From positions 32,648,001 to 32,712,000 of the forward strand of contig OX637394.1 of assembly GCA_951799425.1 (NCBI GenBank): DNA of 64,000 bases, written 5' to 3'. The position numbers and the translations under genes are program-made. Under the pieces are notes generated by a model. It was not told where the DNA came from and ran no database searches. It was given only the letters and a program-made list of their open reading frames with translations. Position 1 is the first letter of the stretch; each line of letters opens with the position of its first letter. This stretch comes from Ilex aquifolium (taxonomy: Eukaryota; Streptophyta; Magnoliopsida; Aquifoliales; Aquifoliaceae). Shown here piece by piece: positions 9,800-21,619 of this stretch.

Positions 9800-11345
9800 A
9801 ACACCTTGTTCAAATGCCCGAATCAAGCACACATGAGCATCACCATGGCTTTAAATGATATTCTAGAGTATGCACCTACACATTCATTTTCAAACTCTTG
9901 TGTGTGAAATGGACATGTAATTTAAACATTTACCCAACGGAATTCACATTTGCTCGGCTATCCAAATTCAGCTTCGATGCAACTTTCACCAAGGGTGTCT
10001 CTCAACAATGAATCACACTATGGTTATCCTGGCATACTCTCCGTGTGTATATGTGAGATAGAATCTTGTGCACAAAACAAAGTATGCTCACATATAATCC
10101 AAAAGTTAAGTACATGCATAAGAATAAAACAACATTGGCATAATCTCATGAAAGGAATGTTAGGGCATTAGATAGCAAAATCAACCTTTCTTTTTCTTTA
10201 AAAGTATGCTATCCCCCTGCTGTCTCTAGATCATTTAGGACTTTAAAGGTTATAATGGGGCCTTGGGGTGATATTGAGGCAAATGAAACAAAGGATAGAG
10301 GATTACGAAGAGGGTTGTTCCGAGTGCATGACATTTATTTCAAAACGATCTCCCTTTTCATGAGATTTCCAGTCTACCACCATCACTTCACTCTTTATTT
10401 CTTTTTCTTCTTTTCCTTAACATTTCCCTTTTTCTTTGATCATTATTTCTTCTTTCACCCCTTTTTTTTTCCTTTTCTTGGATTCTTCATTCTTGTTCAT
10501 TCAACACTTGAATTCCACATAATTAATCCCTTTGTTGGGTTTCCACATCACCATTCATTCTCTTTCATGTTCAATCATAGTCAACTCACGGAACAACCAA
10601 GGTGTGGTAAATTTTTATCATTTTGCACTGGCTTGGTCAATTGTGTGGCATGAAAATGAATTTTCAGCAAGGCTCAAACATGGCACTAGGGATAGAATTT
10701 CACAAGAAAAATGGCTAAGGCTCAAAGCATTCAAAAATGGCCTAAGATCATTTCTAGATAAGCATGAGAGAGCGTTATGCATTTCGAGACTAAGTCAAAA
10801 AGCTTCCCAAATGGACTCTAACCAAAATAAGCATAATGAGATTATTGAACAAATTTGGAATTTGAAAAATTGTTCCTTGAGTAAATGTAAGTTCCTTCAA
10901 ACAAGGGTTGACACTAAAGCTCTCATGGGTTCTTACTCATCTCCACTATTCATGTCAAGCTCTAAAATGTGAACTCAATCTGTAAATTGCCAAAATTACA
11001 AGTTCATGGTGCACTTATGGTTGAGTTCAAAAGCAAACACATATGTGATACTCTTAGCAATAGGAAAAACTTCTATGATGCTCTCATGTATCCAAAGTTC
11101 AAAGCAACGATCAAAATATCAAAAAGTCCACAATACTTTGAATAAGAGAATATGATTCAAAATTAAGATATTTTTCACAATTTTCTTAAAATTTTTCACA
11201 TATATCTCAACTATTCTCAAACAAAAATCTATAGAACATGTGAAAGGTGAATTTCACAACAAAAATTGGTATCATCAACAAAAAATTTCACAAAAAATTT
11301 GTGTATCACACAAATGGTGCACCCCACCCCCCAACTTGATTCATG
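9800..11345 (-). repeat. Post-pol non-coding block, copy 2
   Basis: By eye this is homologous along its length to 13640-15060 (same order of 'gatagaatcttgtgcacaaa', the T-rich tract, 'gcactggcttggt', 'gacactaaagct'). It starts next to a G-rich purine tract downstream of integrase and holds no convincing gene. A similar but more diverged block precedes the 3' LTR of element A (45100-46860). Confidence 0.65.
11321..11335 (-). other. Internal polypurine-like tract after integrase
   Basis: The minus strand reads AAGTTGGGGGGTGGGG preceded by GAGGACAATGCATGAATC. The same sentence occurs at 15037-15054 (minus) and, as GGCAATG...GGTTGGGGGGGTGAG, at 42566-42578 (plus). It lies soon after pol in each Athila copy and is distinct from the tract that abuts the 3' LTR. 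Confidence 0.55.
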
Positions 11346-11563
11346 CATTGTCCTCAATGCAATAAAAAAGATATGGTATGCAATGAAGGACTTTAAAAGA
11401 TAAGTAGGGTTAGAGAACACCTCGCATGGAGCTTTTGAGAAAAAACACAGTAATCTACACATTGAAATAAAACACTATACACAAAGATAAAGTAAGTGAA
11501 CAAAATAACTTGGAAATTAAATGATAAAATAAAGCGATTATACACTAACGACTACATGAATAG

Positions 11564-12790
11564 TTAATCCTCCAAAAGGTCCGGGTAAACCGAATCCACT
11601 AACTCTTCCTCCACCCTTTGACCCCCAAAACCCTTGAAGAATGACTTAAGTCTTTGGCCATTGACCTTGAATGTCTTGCCATCCTCGGGGTTGGTGATTT
11701 CCACGGCTCCATTGGGGTAGGCCACCTTGACAAGGTATGAGTCATCCCAACGGGATCGGAGTTTTCCTTGAAAGATAGAGAGTCGAGAATTGTACAAGAG
11801 CATTTTATGTTCAGGCTCAAATGTCTTTCTTAAAATGGATTTCTCATGAAAAATCTTAGCCCTCTCTTTTGAAAATTTTGAGCTCTCATACGCATCTCTA
11901 TGGATCTCCTCTAATTCATTTATATCCAACTTCCTATTCTCTCCGGCCATTCTCAAGTTGAAGTTCAAGGTCTTGATGACCCAATAAGCCTTGTGCTCCA
12001 TTTCAACAGGAAAATGGCAAGCCTTGCCACAAACTAGCCTATAGGGCGACATACCTAGAATAGTCTTGTAAGCAGTGCAGTAAGCCCATAGGGCATCGGT
12101 CAACCTAAGTGACCAATCCTTCCTATTAGGGTTCACAGTTTTCTCTAGGATGTTCTTGATCTCCCTATTGGCCAACTTGGCTTGGCCATTGGTTTGTGGC
12201 TGATAAGCGGTGGACACCATGTGTGTGACGTCATACTTATGCATTAAAGATGCAAATGGCCTATTACAAAAATGAGAACCATCGTCGCTTATCATTGCAC
12301 GAGGCATCCCGAACCTCGAAAAGATGTTTTCTTTCAAAAACATGACCACAACCCAGTGGTCATTGGTCTTGGTTGGGATAGCCTCCACCCACTTGGACAC
12401 ATAGTCCACTGCCAGTAAAATATATAGGTAGCCAAAAGACATGGGGAAGAGACCCATAAAGTCGATGCCCCAACATTCAAATATCTCGATTACAAGTACA
12501 GGGGAAAGGGGCATCATGTTCCTCCAGGTCACACTACCCAAACGTTGGCACCTATCACATTCTTTACAAAAGGAAACACAATCTTTGATTAATGATGGCC
12601 AATAAAAACCTGATTGTAAAACCTTAGCCGAAGTCTTTTTGGAAGAGAAGTGTCCACCGCACACTTCAGAATGACAGAATGCAAGGACGTCCCACTGTTC
12701 ATTCTCAGGTACGCATCTCCTCATGAGTTGGTCAGGGCAGTATTTGAACAAGTACGGGTTGTCGAAGTAAAAGTACTTCACATCCACCAT
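11564..12790 (-). CDS. Element C integrase with C-terminal domain
   Basis: One open frame of 408 codons. The N-terminal zinc-binding region (~35-85) shows HSEVCGGHF and CKECDRC (HHCC type). The catalytic core follows with Asp in GIDFMG and Asp in ISDDGSHF. At the third acidic position the sequence reads [10 protein letters not shown], where relatives have Glu (QAE). The C-terminal part runs through [11 protein letters not shown] to [10 protein letters not shown] and ends PDLLED. The frame lacks its own start because it continues from RNase H, from which it is separated by a frameshift near 12790. The same Lys is present in element A. The enzyme is probably inactive. Confidence 0.8.
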   Translation of the reverse strand: MVDVKYFYFDNPYLFKYCPDQLMRRCVPENEQWDVLAFCHSEVCGGHFSSKKTSAKVLQSGFYWPSLIKDCVSFCKECDRCQRLGSVTWRNMMPLSPVLVIEIFECWGIDFMGLFPMSFGYLYILLAVDYVSKWVEAIPTKTNDHWVVVMFLKENIFSRFGMPRAMISDDGSHFCNRPFASLMHKYDVTHMVSTAYQPQTNGQAKLANREIKNILEKTVNPNRKDWSLRLTDALWAYCTAYKTILGMSPYRLVCGKACHFPVEMEHKAYWVIKTLNFNLRMAGENRKLDINELEEIHRDAYESSKFSKERAKIFHEKSILRKTFEPEHKMLLYNSRLSIFQGKLRSRWDDSYLVKVAYPNGAVEITNPEDGKTFKVNGQRLKSFFKGFGGQRVEEELVDSVYPDLLED

Positions 12791-13540
12791 AAATCTCCAT
12801 CTATCCTTCGGGTTTCAGTGCGGTGGTATTTGTCCTGTAGCAAGATAATTGCATATGTCAGCATACCAAGGGAAAAAATGAATGGAAAATAAATGCTCGT
12901 CAGGAAAAGAGTCTGGAATAGGAATATGCTCATCGGTATCCTGAACCACAAGTCGGATAAATGGTCTGCCACCACATTCTCAACTCCCTTTTTGGCTTTG
13001 ATTGTCAAGTTGAATTCTTGTAGGAGGAGGATCCACCTGATGAGTCTCGATTTTACGTCTTGCTTAGACAAAAGATACTTCAAAGCAAAGTGATCGGTAT
13101 AGACTACAATAGGTGAACCAATGATGTAAGACCGAAATTTATCCAATGCAAATACTACGGCTAGAAACTCTTTTTCAGTGGTAATGTAATTCATTTGTGC
13201 CTCATTTAGAGTCTTACTAGCATAGTGTATTACATATGGTCTCTTGTCTTCCCGTTGACCAAGCACAACGCCGACCGCGTAATCACTTGCGTCGCACATG
13301 AGCTCAAATGGTAAGTCCCACTTGGGTGGTCGCATAATTAGAGGTGTAGTGAGCATGCTTTTGAGTTTTTTAAACGATGCCTCACAATTATCCGACCACA
13401 CAAATGGGACATCTTTGGAAAGCAAGTTGGTCAAAGGTCGTGCCAATGCACTAAAATCTTTTATGAAACGACAGTAAAAACCAGCAAGGCCAAGAAACAA
13501 CCTGGTATCTTTGACGACTTTCGGTGTGGGGAGGTTTCTA
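12778..13540 (-). pseudogene. Element C reverse transcriptase C-terminus and RNase H
   Basis: From [10 protein letters not shown] (connection segment after the RT thumb) through SFLG-like [25 protein letters not shown] and the RNase H motifs [15 protein letters not shown] and [12 protein letters not shown]. After VADHLSDL the frame slips and drifts into unrelated residues, so the link to integrase is broken. Upstream of ~13540 (frame open to 13656) the residues no longer match RT. The catalytic YVDD-like part, all of RT's fingers/palm and the protease are missing and replaced by a non-coding block. Confidence 0.8.
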
Positions 13541-13639
13541 GTGAAGGTACCTACAAAATTATTTTCCTCATATCCAACATTTGAAACATATTCCCTTATC
13601 CTAACTAGCCCTGGGGTGTCAAAAACAGATTTCTCCAAT

Positions 13640-15060
13640 GCACCCGAATTAATCACACATGAAGCACATCATAGCCTTAAATGTTATTCTATAGTATCCA
13701 CCTATGCATTTTCTTTCAAAACTCATGTGTGTGTGAAATGAATATGCAATTTAAGCCTTTACTCAATAGAATCCACATTCATTTAGCTATTTAAATTTAG
13801 ATTTGATGAAATTCTCACCAAAGGTTTCTCTAAACAATGAATAACTCTATGATTATCGTAGCATGCTCTTTATGTGTATATAAGATAGAATCTTGTGCAC
13901 AAACAGAGATCACACTCACATATAATCCAGAAATGACGTGCATGCTTAACAATTGAAACGACCTTGGGATGATCTCATGAATGGAATGTTAGGATAATAG
14001 ATACCAAAACCAACTTTTCTTTTCATTAAAAATGTGCTCTCACCATGCTTTTTCCAGATCAATTAGGGCTTTCATGGGTACTAATGAGGCCTTGGGGTGA
14101 TATTTGGGTTAAGTGAAATGAAGGGTAGAGGGACGCAAAAAGGATTATCCTGAGGACATGACCTTTATTATCAAAAATCTTCTTTTTGTGGAATTTTTAG
14201 TTTTTCACCTTTATTTCAACTTCCTTTTCATCCTCTTTCATTTCTTTTCTTTTCAATCCCTTTTTTTTCCTTTTCTTGAATTTTATCTTCTTTTTCATTC
14301 AAAATTTGAATTCAGTGCCATTTATCCCTTTATTTTTGGTTGTCTCACTACATTTCCCTTTCTTCATGTTTAGTCACTATCAATCTCAGAAAAACCAAGG
14401 TATGGTAATCATTTTGCACTGGCTTGGTAAAACATGTGGCGTGAAAACAAATTTTCAATTAAGGCTCAATCACGGCACTAGGGACAATTTTTTTCACAAG
14501 AAAAGGCTAAAACTCAACACAAGTCAAAGATGGTCTAAGATCACATTTTTAGACAAAGTCAATCAACCATCTACATGCACTCTAAACAAAGCAAGCATAA
14601 TAAGATTATTGAATGAATTTTGAATTTGAAAAATGTTCCTTTGAGTAAATGTAAGTTCCCTCCAACAATGATTGACACTAAAGCTCACATGGGTACTTAC
14701 TTTCTCTATTATGTATGTCAAGCTATAAAATGTGGATCCAATCAGTAAATTGCCAAAATAATACATTCAAGGTGCACTATCGTTGAGTTCGAATGAAAAC
14801 ACATATGCGATACTCAGGCATAGGATAAACTTCTATGGTGTACTCATATGTTTAAAGTTCAAAATGAAGATCAAGCAATCACAGATCCCATAAAAATTAG
14901 GACAGGGGAATATAGTTAAATGTTAGATATTTTTCACAAAAAAATTTCAAAAATTTCAAAAAAAATTTCTTTTCAAAACCTTCGTATTTTCAATATTCTA
15001 CACAAAAAGTGGTGGAACATGTAAATGATGCACCTCACCCCCCCCCCCCCAACTTGAATC
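13640..15060 (-). repeat. Post-pol non-coding block, copy 1
   Basis: A diverged direct copy of 9800-11345, lying upstream of the remaining pol instead of downstream. It begins with the purine-like tract at 15037-15054. A duplication of the unit [3' half of pol + this block] followed by loss of one pol copy would give this order. Confidence 0.65.
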
Positions 15061-15646
15061 ATGCATTGTCCTCAATGTAGAAGGAATCATACAATGAGAA
15101 AAACGAAAGTAACATGGGAAATAAGATACCCCCCTTTTTCTCTTTTTTTTTTTTTTTTTGGTGATATAAACATTAAAGGAAAAATGAAATACAAAAAAAC
15201 TTGTTTACACCCCCCAACTTAGACTCAAACATGATAGATGATGCTCAAAATGAATTGAGTCAAAATTAGGAAGAGGTAAACAACTTCATGCTAAAATCTA
15301 CACTACAACATCATAAAAATAAAAATATAACAATAAAAGAAATCTAACTACTATGTACATAAAAACAAAACAAAAAGGACTCATGTCAATCCAACGTCAA
15401 TTTAGATATGAGCTTGCACCCATTGATTTTTTTGATTTTAAAAATTTTTTGGTTTTAAAAATTTTTGGTTTATAAATGTCTTTCCTAACCAATATATCCA
15501 ACAATACAAAAGAAAATGATTCAACATTCTCAACAAAACAGAGGTGCACACAAGTTTATGCAATTCCAACAATGGAGTATACAATTTCTCTTTATAAATT
15601 TCTGCACTTAACTCCATTTCAATGCCTTCCCCAATTTGAAAATTGT
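15061..15646. other. Non-coding stretch of element C
   Basis: A 19-T run (near 15142) and another C-rich/purine-tract-like string (near 15211, CCCCCCAACTTAG). No gene was recognised. It ends at the left target duplication of the nested chromovirus. Confidence 0.5.
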
Positions 15647-15651
15647 GAATC
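15647..15651. repeat. Target site duplication GAATC, left
   Basis: GAATC directly before LTR start TGTAACATCC, repeated at 24187-24191 after the other LTR end. Confidence 0.95.
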
Positions 15652-18219
15652 TGTAACATCCCAAAACACACCCTGGACGGCATTACATTCTAAAACCATT
15701 CATATCATGAGAGCACTAATATAATCCCTTAAGAAACAAGACTTCAATTGTCATCCACGAATATTTACAACATTATCCAAAAGAATAAGCCCAAGTCATG
15801 GCTATTACATCTCAAAAATTAATTAAAGAACGCAGCGGAATAAACAAAAGAAGCTAGACTACACAACGTTCCAAAAGAATGTCCTAGTCTAATACAAAAG
15901 GAAAGGAGGTCGCTCTATGCGTCCACCTCAGGATCCACACTCCCGTCCAGTGGAGTCTCCTAAGTAGCGGGCTCCTCGAACCTTACGTCCTCCTCCTCAA
16001 GCGGGTAATCTGAAAAATGTTAGCGATAGGGGGTGAGCACGAAGCTTTGTAGAAAAATTCTCCCAAACCCATACAAGGTTTAGCAAAACATTTAAAACGG
16101 TCGGTCTCAATTTTTAACATAACATAGATACATAATTTGAAATAAAGCAGTGACATTTAAAAAGGATCTCAAGTTTATTTAAAAACATTCCTTAAATGAA
16201 TAAACGGGCACCACATACAAATAATAACCATTAATTAACATAACCAATTCTCAACTATTCTTTCGGTAGGTGGCATACTTTGTGGTAACCTCCACCCCCC
16301 TTTAGGTCATCTTTGATTCTCAAGCATCCTTACCGGGAACCTCTTGAGAATGGAGGAGCATCCTTACATGGAACCTCTCACCAATCACTACATTGTTTCC
16401 CAAGCATCCTTACCGGGAACCTCTTGGGAAGGGGTGATCATCCTTACATGGAACCTCTCACCAATCACTACATTGTTTCCCAAGCATCCTTACCGGGAAC
16501 CTCTTGGGAAGGGGTGAGCATCCTTACAAGGAACCTCTCACTCATGTGCATCACAAACAACCCAACCCAAGCATACAATTCCAACATTTATCTCAATTTA
16601 CAAGCATCTATCCAAAATCCCCAAAATATATCATGTAACAATTCCACAACCAACTAAGAAAATACATGAGATCACAATAACATCATTTTTCTACCCAACA
16701 CAAAGCACTAAGGTTTCGAAATCCATAATAAAGAAAGCATTTAGGAAGGAAATACATCACTCTCCAAAAATTAGGGTTTTAAAACTAGAAAGGAGATTTC
16801 ATGGCTATTAAACCCTAACTTTGTTTAAAACATGTAATCCTTGCAAAAAGCCTAAGAGAGAATGATTTCATAGCATATATATACCATTGATAGCCAAAGC
16901 ATACATATATAAATATCCTAGCCTCAATGTAAGTGAATGAGAGAAAACTCCTACCTTGAATCCTTAGCTTTGGTGTGAAGAACAAGAATATTTGATCTTG
17001 AATCACCCTTGAATCTCTTATTTTTTCCCTTCCTTTCTTCCTCTCTAATACTCTCTAGGGTTCCAAGAGGTGTGGGGGTGTGAGGGGAGTGAAATAAATG
17101 AGGGAAAATGAGATGAAAATGAGTTTAAACATAGCAGCCCCGAAAAACACTGTTCACAGGCTGTTTTGGGTTTCTCCAAATTTACGGTTTTGCTACTAAG
17201 AATCTCCAATTTGATCCATATGACTACCCTAAGGTTTTTTCGACGTTCCGGATTCATTTTTAATGTTATTTTAACCTAAAAATATTTATTTTTATGATTT
17301 ATCTCAAAACCAAAGTCAACGTACACCCGAAACACTAAAATTTCTATTTTTACCCATCCGAACCGGCTATTAATGAAGTTTTGCGATGTTTGTAAATAAA
17401 AGGTGATGAAGGGTGCTTATTAAAGCCTTTTATACTTATTTGAAGCCTAAAAATACTCATTATTCTTATATTTTGATTTAGGATGCAAATAGAGACGTTA
17501 AATGCAAAACGAAGCTAATTGGATTATTTCAACATTGCTCCGTTATCTGGGCATAACTCTCTCATCCGAGCTCCGATTGAGATGATTCAAGATGATATGG
17601 AATGCTAAGAAAGAGATATAAAACTTTCATGTTTTGAGTTGTGAGAGATATTGACTGAATCAAGGTCTAAATTGGGCTTGAAGTTGCAGCCAGTGCACTG
17701 TTCACGTGCACTGTTCAAGCTAATTGAACTGTTTTGACATTGCTTCGTTATCTGGGCATAACTCTCTCATCCGAGCTCCGATTGAGATGATTCAAGATGA
17801 TATGGAATTATAAGAAAGATCTCTACAACTTTCATGTTTTGAGTTTTGAGAGATATTGACTGCATCAAGGTCGAAATCGCGCTTGAAGTTGCAGCCAATG
17901 CACTGTTTACGTGCACTGTTCACGTGCTGTTTCATCCCTTTTCCATTTCCAATCCATTCCTAAGCCAACCAAATCCATCTCAAACCTCTCCAACACATAT
18001 TTCTACACCAAACCTATTTAATACAAGTTCTAGGACCTAAAATTTCATATTTTCACTTATTAAAACTAAATTTCAACTATTATTTCCACTAACATTTTAA
18101 ATCTCTATTTTTTCAATCTACCAAATTCAAACACACATCACTACACATATCCACATTTTTACAACAATTATTTACTATATATCTATATACATATATAAAA
18201 GAAAATGCGGGGTGTTACA
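15652..18219 (-). repeat. 3' LTR of the nested chromovirus
   Basis: 2568 bp, TGTTACA/TGTAACA ends. It contains three 80-bp tandem units (starts 16322, 16402, 16482; AAGCATCCTTACCGGGAACC) and two ~200-bp units (about 17515-17705 and 17720-17925). The latter contain GTGCACTGTTCACGTGCAC, i.e. G-box CACGTG next to GTGCAC. No paired palindrome array of the kind seen in the other LTRs is present. Confidence 0.93.
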
Positions 18220-18220
18220 A

Positions 18221-18238
18221 TCCACCCCCCTTAAAGAA
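18221..18238 (-). other. Polypurine tract of the nested chromovirus
   Basis: The minus strand reads TTTAAGGGGGGTGGA directly before the 3' LTR. A near-identical tract is at 63864-63876 by the LTR at the right edge. Confidence 0.8.
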
Positions 18239-18299
18239 AGTTTCGTCCTCGAAACTTACCTCAAATAGCGAACAAATATGGATACTTCTCCCGCATTTC

Positions 18300-18707
18300 T
18301 TACTCCGGTTCCCATGTAGCTTCCTCCACTCCATGGTGTTGCCACAAAACCTTCACCAATCTGATAACTTTGTTGCGAAGCACTTTTTCCTGGGCATCGA
18401 GAATTTCTACCGATTGTTCTGGGTAGGTTGCTCCGCCTTGAATTTCAATCTCCTCCAAGTTCACAACTGGAGTTGCATCCGAGTGACACCTTCTCAACAT
18501 GGACACGTGGAACACGTCATGTACTCCGGATAGCTGGGCTGGTAGTCGAAGTTGATATGCCGCCTTGTCTACCGCTTTGATTATCTCAAACGGTCCGGTA
18601 TATCTTGGCGCTAACTTGCCCTTATTGCCGAATCTAAACACTCCTTTCTTAGGCGACCCAAATCCACATACATTTTTCCAACGAAATAATTTAAGAAAAA
18701 TTAACAT
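18300..18707 (-). pseudogene. Integrase C-terminus and chromodomain
   Basis: Residues read FGNKGKLAPRYTGPFEII and LSGVHDVFHVSMLRRC, the C-terminal module of chromovirus integrases. A chromodomain-like end follows (VEILDAQEKVLRNK, VKVLWQHHGVEEATWEPE). Chromodomains direct integration to marked chromatin. The catalytic core and everything upstream to protease are missing, and the frame degenerates near 18690 into the minisatellite. The remaining module looks intact. Confidence 0.85.
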
Positions 18708-18769
18708 AATATCATCGAAAATACCATTTTATTGGTCAATACCAATCGTTAGAATTTTGAATTAAGGAA

Positions 18770-19665
18770 CAAATAAATAATCAAGCTTTGGAATCAAGAA
18801 CAAAGTAACAATCGAGTCTTGGAGTCAATAACAGATGCATATCAAGCTTTGTAACCAAGAACTAAAGAGTATCAAGTTTTGAACTCAAGGACAAGGAGAA
18901 ATCAAGTATTAAAATCAAGAGCAATTGAATGTCAAGTCTTGAAATCAAGAACCAATGAATATCAAGTATTGAATATCAAGAATAAATTAATCACAAGGGT
19001 TAGAATCAACAACAAATGAATATTAAATTTGGCTATCAAGAACCAATGGATCATCAAGCCTGGGGAAATTAAAAACAAAGGAACAACCAAGTCTTGAAAT
19101 CAAGAACCAAAGGATGTCAAGTATTGAATATCAAGAATACATGAATTACAATAGTTAGAATCAATCAAATGAATATCAAATTTGGCTATCAAGAGCAAAT
19201 GAATATTAAGCTTGGAAATCAAGAATAAAGGCGTATCAAGCTTGAAATTCATGAACAAAGAAGAAATTAAGATTTAACGGAACAATCATGTATGGAAATC
19301 AATAACAAACGACTATCAAGGTGTGAAATCAAGAACAAAGGATTATGAAACTTAGAAATCAAGACCAAAAGAACACTCAAGTCTTGGAACCAAGAATAAA
19401 GAATATCAAGTATTGAATATTGAGAATAATTGAATCACAAGGGTTATAGTCACTACCAAGTGCATATCAAATTTAGATATCAAGAACAAATGAATATTAA
19501 GCTTGGAAATCAAGAACAAAGGAACAATCACTTCTTGAAATCCATAACAACGAATATCAAGCTTAGAATTAAAAATAAGGAACAATCAGGTATTGAAATC
19601 AATAACAAACAAATATCAAGGGTGGAAATCAAGAACAAAGGAGAAATCAAGAGAAAAACACATTT
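18770..19665. repeat. Degenerate 'ATCAAG...AATCAAGAACAAA' minisatellite
   Basis: About 0.9 kb of ~30-40 bp units built on TCAAG(T/C)(C/A)TTGAAATCAAGAACAAAGGA. A higher-order pattern is visible: TCAAGTATTGAATATCAAGAA recurs near 18961, 19119 and 19397. It stands exactly where RT, RNase H and most of integrase should be. Confidence 0.8.
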
Positions 19666-19720
19666 CCCTTGAAAACTAGGGTTTGGTAGCAAGCAAGGCG
19701 ACTTAAGGGTTACCCAACCA

Positions 19721-20266
19721 TCACATTATTTTCCACATGGCCTTAATTTCAAGAATAGCAAGAATCAAGGATTGGATAGCATACATATAACATTTAGAGT
19801 CAAAGAAATACATATAAGTAAACCTACTGGTAACTGAAGTGTAATCCGCTTGCACGTAACCCTTACAGACCAGCCTGGTATCCCCCTGTTCTCTCGCAGG
19901 CAAGTCAACATATAAAGCATGTTCTAGCTCCTCGAAACCCAATCCCAATTCCACATCATCCGCAGTACGTATAAAAGAATGAGTCGCATAGGAATCCAAT
20001 AAAATTCGGGCCCAAGAATGGTAGAGAAGAACAATACCTTCCACAACGGCGATGGAGGTATTTTCCTCCGGTTGACTCAAAGCAAAAACCCTTCCTTGAT
20101 TGGCGCCGCCGGGGGCATGAGCTTGTATCGGTCTCTGTGGTGGTAATGACTGTCGTAGCGGTGGCCTGTTTGCATTCACTCGTCCAGTTGCTTGGTTGGT
20201 CTTGGTGGAAAGCAATGGACAATTATCTTTGAAGTGCCCAACACCTCCACAGGCAAAGCATCGGCG
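19721..20266 (-). pseudogene. gag zinc knuckle 2 and protease remnant
   Basis: On the minus strand a CCHC knuckle CFACGGVGHFKDNC (about 20251-20228) leads into a Pro/Arg-rich linker, then ARVFAL-like GRVFALSQ and the protease motif LLDSYATHSFI. The family has DSGATHSFI, so the catalytic DSG is DSY here. The frame continues ~60 residues into the protease fold and then loses similarity. Frameshifts separate the knuckle from the protease frame. Confidence 0.8.
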
Positions 20267-20407
20267 TGCATCCGTGCCAACTCTCTCTGGTACGCCTCTC
20301 GCTCCTCGAGCTATCTGAGGTCTCTATTGTGCTAGCCTTTGTAGAGGTGGCTTGTTTGCTAGTACTTGCTCGGTTGCTTGTTTGGTCCTTGGGGGAAACG
20401 AGGGGCA

Positions 20408-21432
20408 TCTATGTTTGAAGTGCCCATACTCTCCGCATGCAAAGCATTGGCGCGGGTCAATGCTTGTTCTAGTTTGAGTCACTTCATCTCCTCAAGCTGT
20501 CAGAAGTCTCTGTCCACCTGCCTGGTCTGGACTTCGGTATGGTGCTACTCGCTGCACTCCACTGGTGCTAGGGTCCGTCCTGATCGGACCTCCTCTCGCG
20601 AAGCTCTGTCGCCGCTGGCTGTCCTCTATATCTCTCTCCACCAATGCAGCTTGGTCAACCAGGTCCCCATACTCTCGGATCTTGAGGGCCACCAACTTCT
20701 CCCAGAAGACAGGCCTCAATCCCTGCTCAAAGCGTTTGGCCCTGTCGGCCTCAGTAGATATAAATCCCGTAGCATAACGGGAGACCTCGTCAAACCTCCT
20801 CTCGTACTCGGCCACCGTTATACTGCCCTGTCGTAGTGTAAGAATCAGCCTTCATTCGGTCTCTGACCGATTCAAGGAAGTAATTATCTTGGAAAAGTTG
20901 ATCGAACTCTTCCCAAGTGAGTGCATCGGTGTCCCTCCGTCTCTTAACTGAATCCCACCAATAGTCGGCCTCCCCCTCTAACAAGTAGGTCGCCAAGTCA
21001 ACCCTCAAGTCTTCGGCAACTCCCATGCCGTCACACACTTTCTTCACCCGCCATATCCACCTATCCGCATCCAAAGAATTGGAGCTCCCTTGGAAATTGG
21101 GTGTACGTTACCTCAAGAATTCCCGAAGAGCTATCATCCTTCGGTCTCCGTTCCCATTGCCTGGTACTTGAGCAAGTGGATGAGCTCCACCATTATGGTT
21201 ATTGTTCCCATTTTGGTTTTGTACCAAAGTGGTGAGCTCCCTCAAGCATTGATATATGCCATTCAAGGCATCGGGAGGTGGCGGTGGTGGTGGATTAGCT
21301 TGACCTCCACGACCACGCCCACATCCACGTTCACGTACACTTCCACGTTCACATACACGTACACGTCCACGTTCACGTCCACGTCCTCGTCCTCGTTCAC
21401 GTCCACGTCTTCGTCCTCGTTCACCGTCCATT
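20408..21432 (-). pseudogene. gag of the nested chromovirus
   Basis: Starts at ATG 21432 (MDGERGRRRG) with an Arg/Gly/Glu hexamer-repeat region, then a poly-Pro run and the N-terminal gag segment to REFLR. After a shift near 21107 it resumes as DADRWIWRVKKV...ADYWWDSVKRR...TWEEFDQLFQDNYF. After another shift (~20800) it resumes as the retrotransposon gag core (AEYERRFDEVSRYA, RAKRFEQGLRP) and ends with zinc knuckle 1 (CFACGEYGHFKHRC, about 20438-20412). Two zinc knuckles, here and at ~20240, with similar Thr/Ser/Lys linkers (NRASTSKQAT and NQATGRVNA) suggest an internal duplication. Confidence 0.85.
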
Positions 21433-21600
21433 TTGCACATCAATATACAACTTAGTTCATTGATGTACAAAACATCCCACTATCACTTTAATCTAAAACA
21501 TAGGACCTGTGAAAATCTAACTCAAGAATTTTTATCCAACCTAGTCCTAAGGCTCTAGTGGTGATCCATAACCTACAGCTCCCATGTAAGACGTAAAGCC

Positions 21601-21615
21601 TAGGCTCTGATACCA
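21601..21615 (-). other. Primer-binding site, initiator tRNA-Met
   Basis: The minus strand reads TGGTATCAGAGCCTA, complementary to the 3' end of plant initiator tRNA-Met, 4 bases (AAGT) after the LTR end. Confidence 0.93.
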
Positions 21616-21619
21616 ACTT

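Noticed and set aside
16322-16540. 80-bp tandem units in Tekay-like LTRs as another palindrome array
   Set aside because: They are ordinary tandem repeats without a perfect palindrome core or paired spacing.
17690-17930. GTGCAC/CACGTG repeats as a fifth palindrome word
   Set aside because: Spacing is 13 bp within ~200-bp duplicated units and no 18/22-bp pairing is seen. Possible G-boxes, but not the same architecture.
21090-21455. Plus-strand Thr/Ser-rich frame
   Set aside because: It is the complement of the Arg/Gly repeat at the gag N-terminus. The hexamer repeat keeps several frames open.
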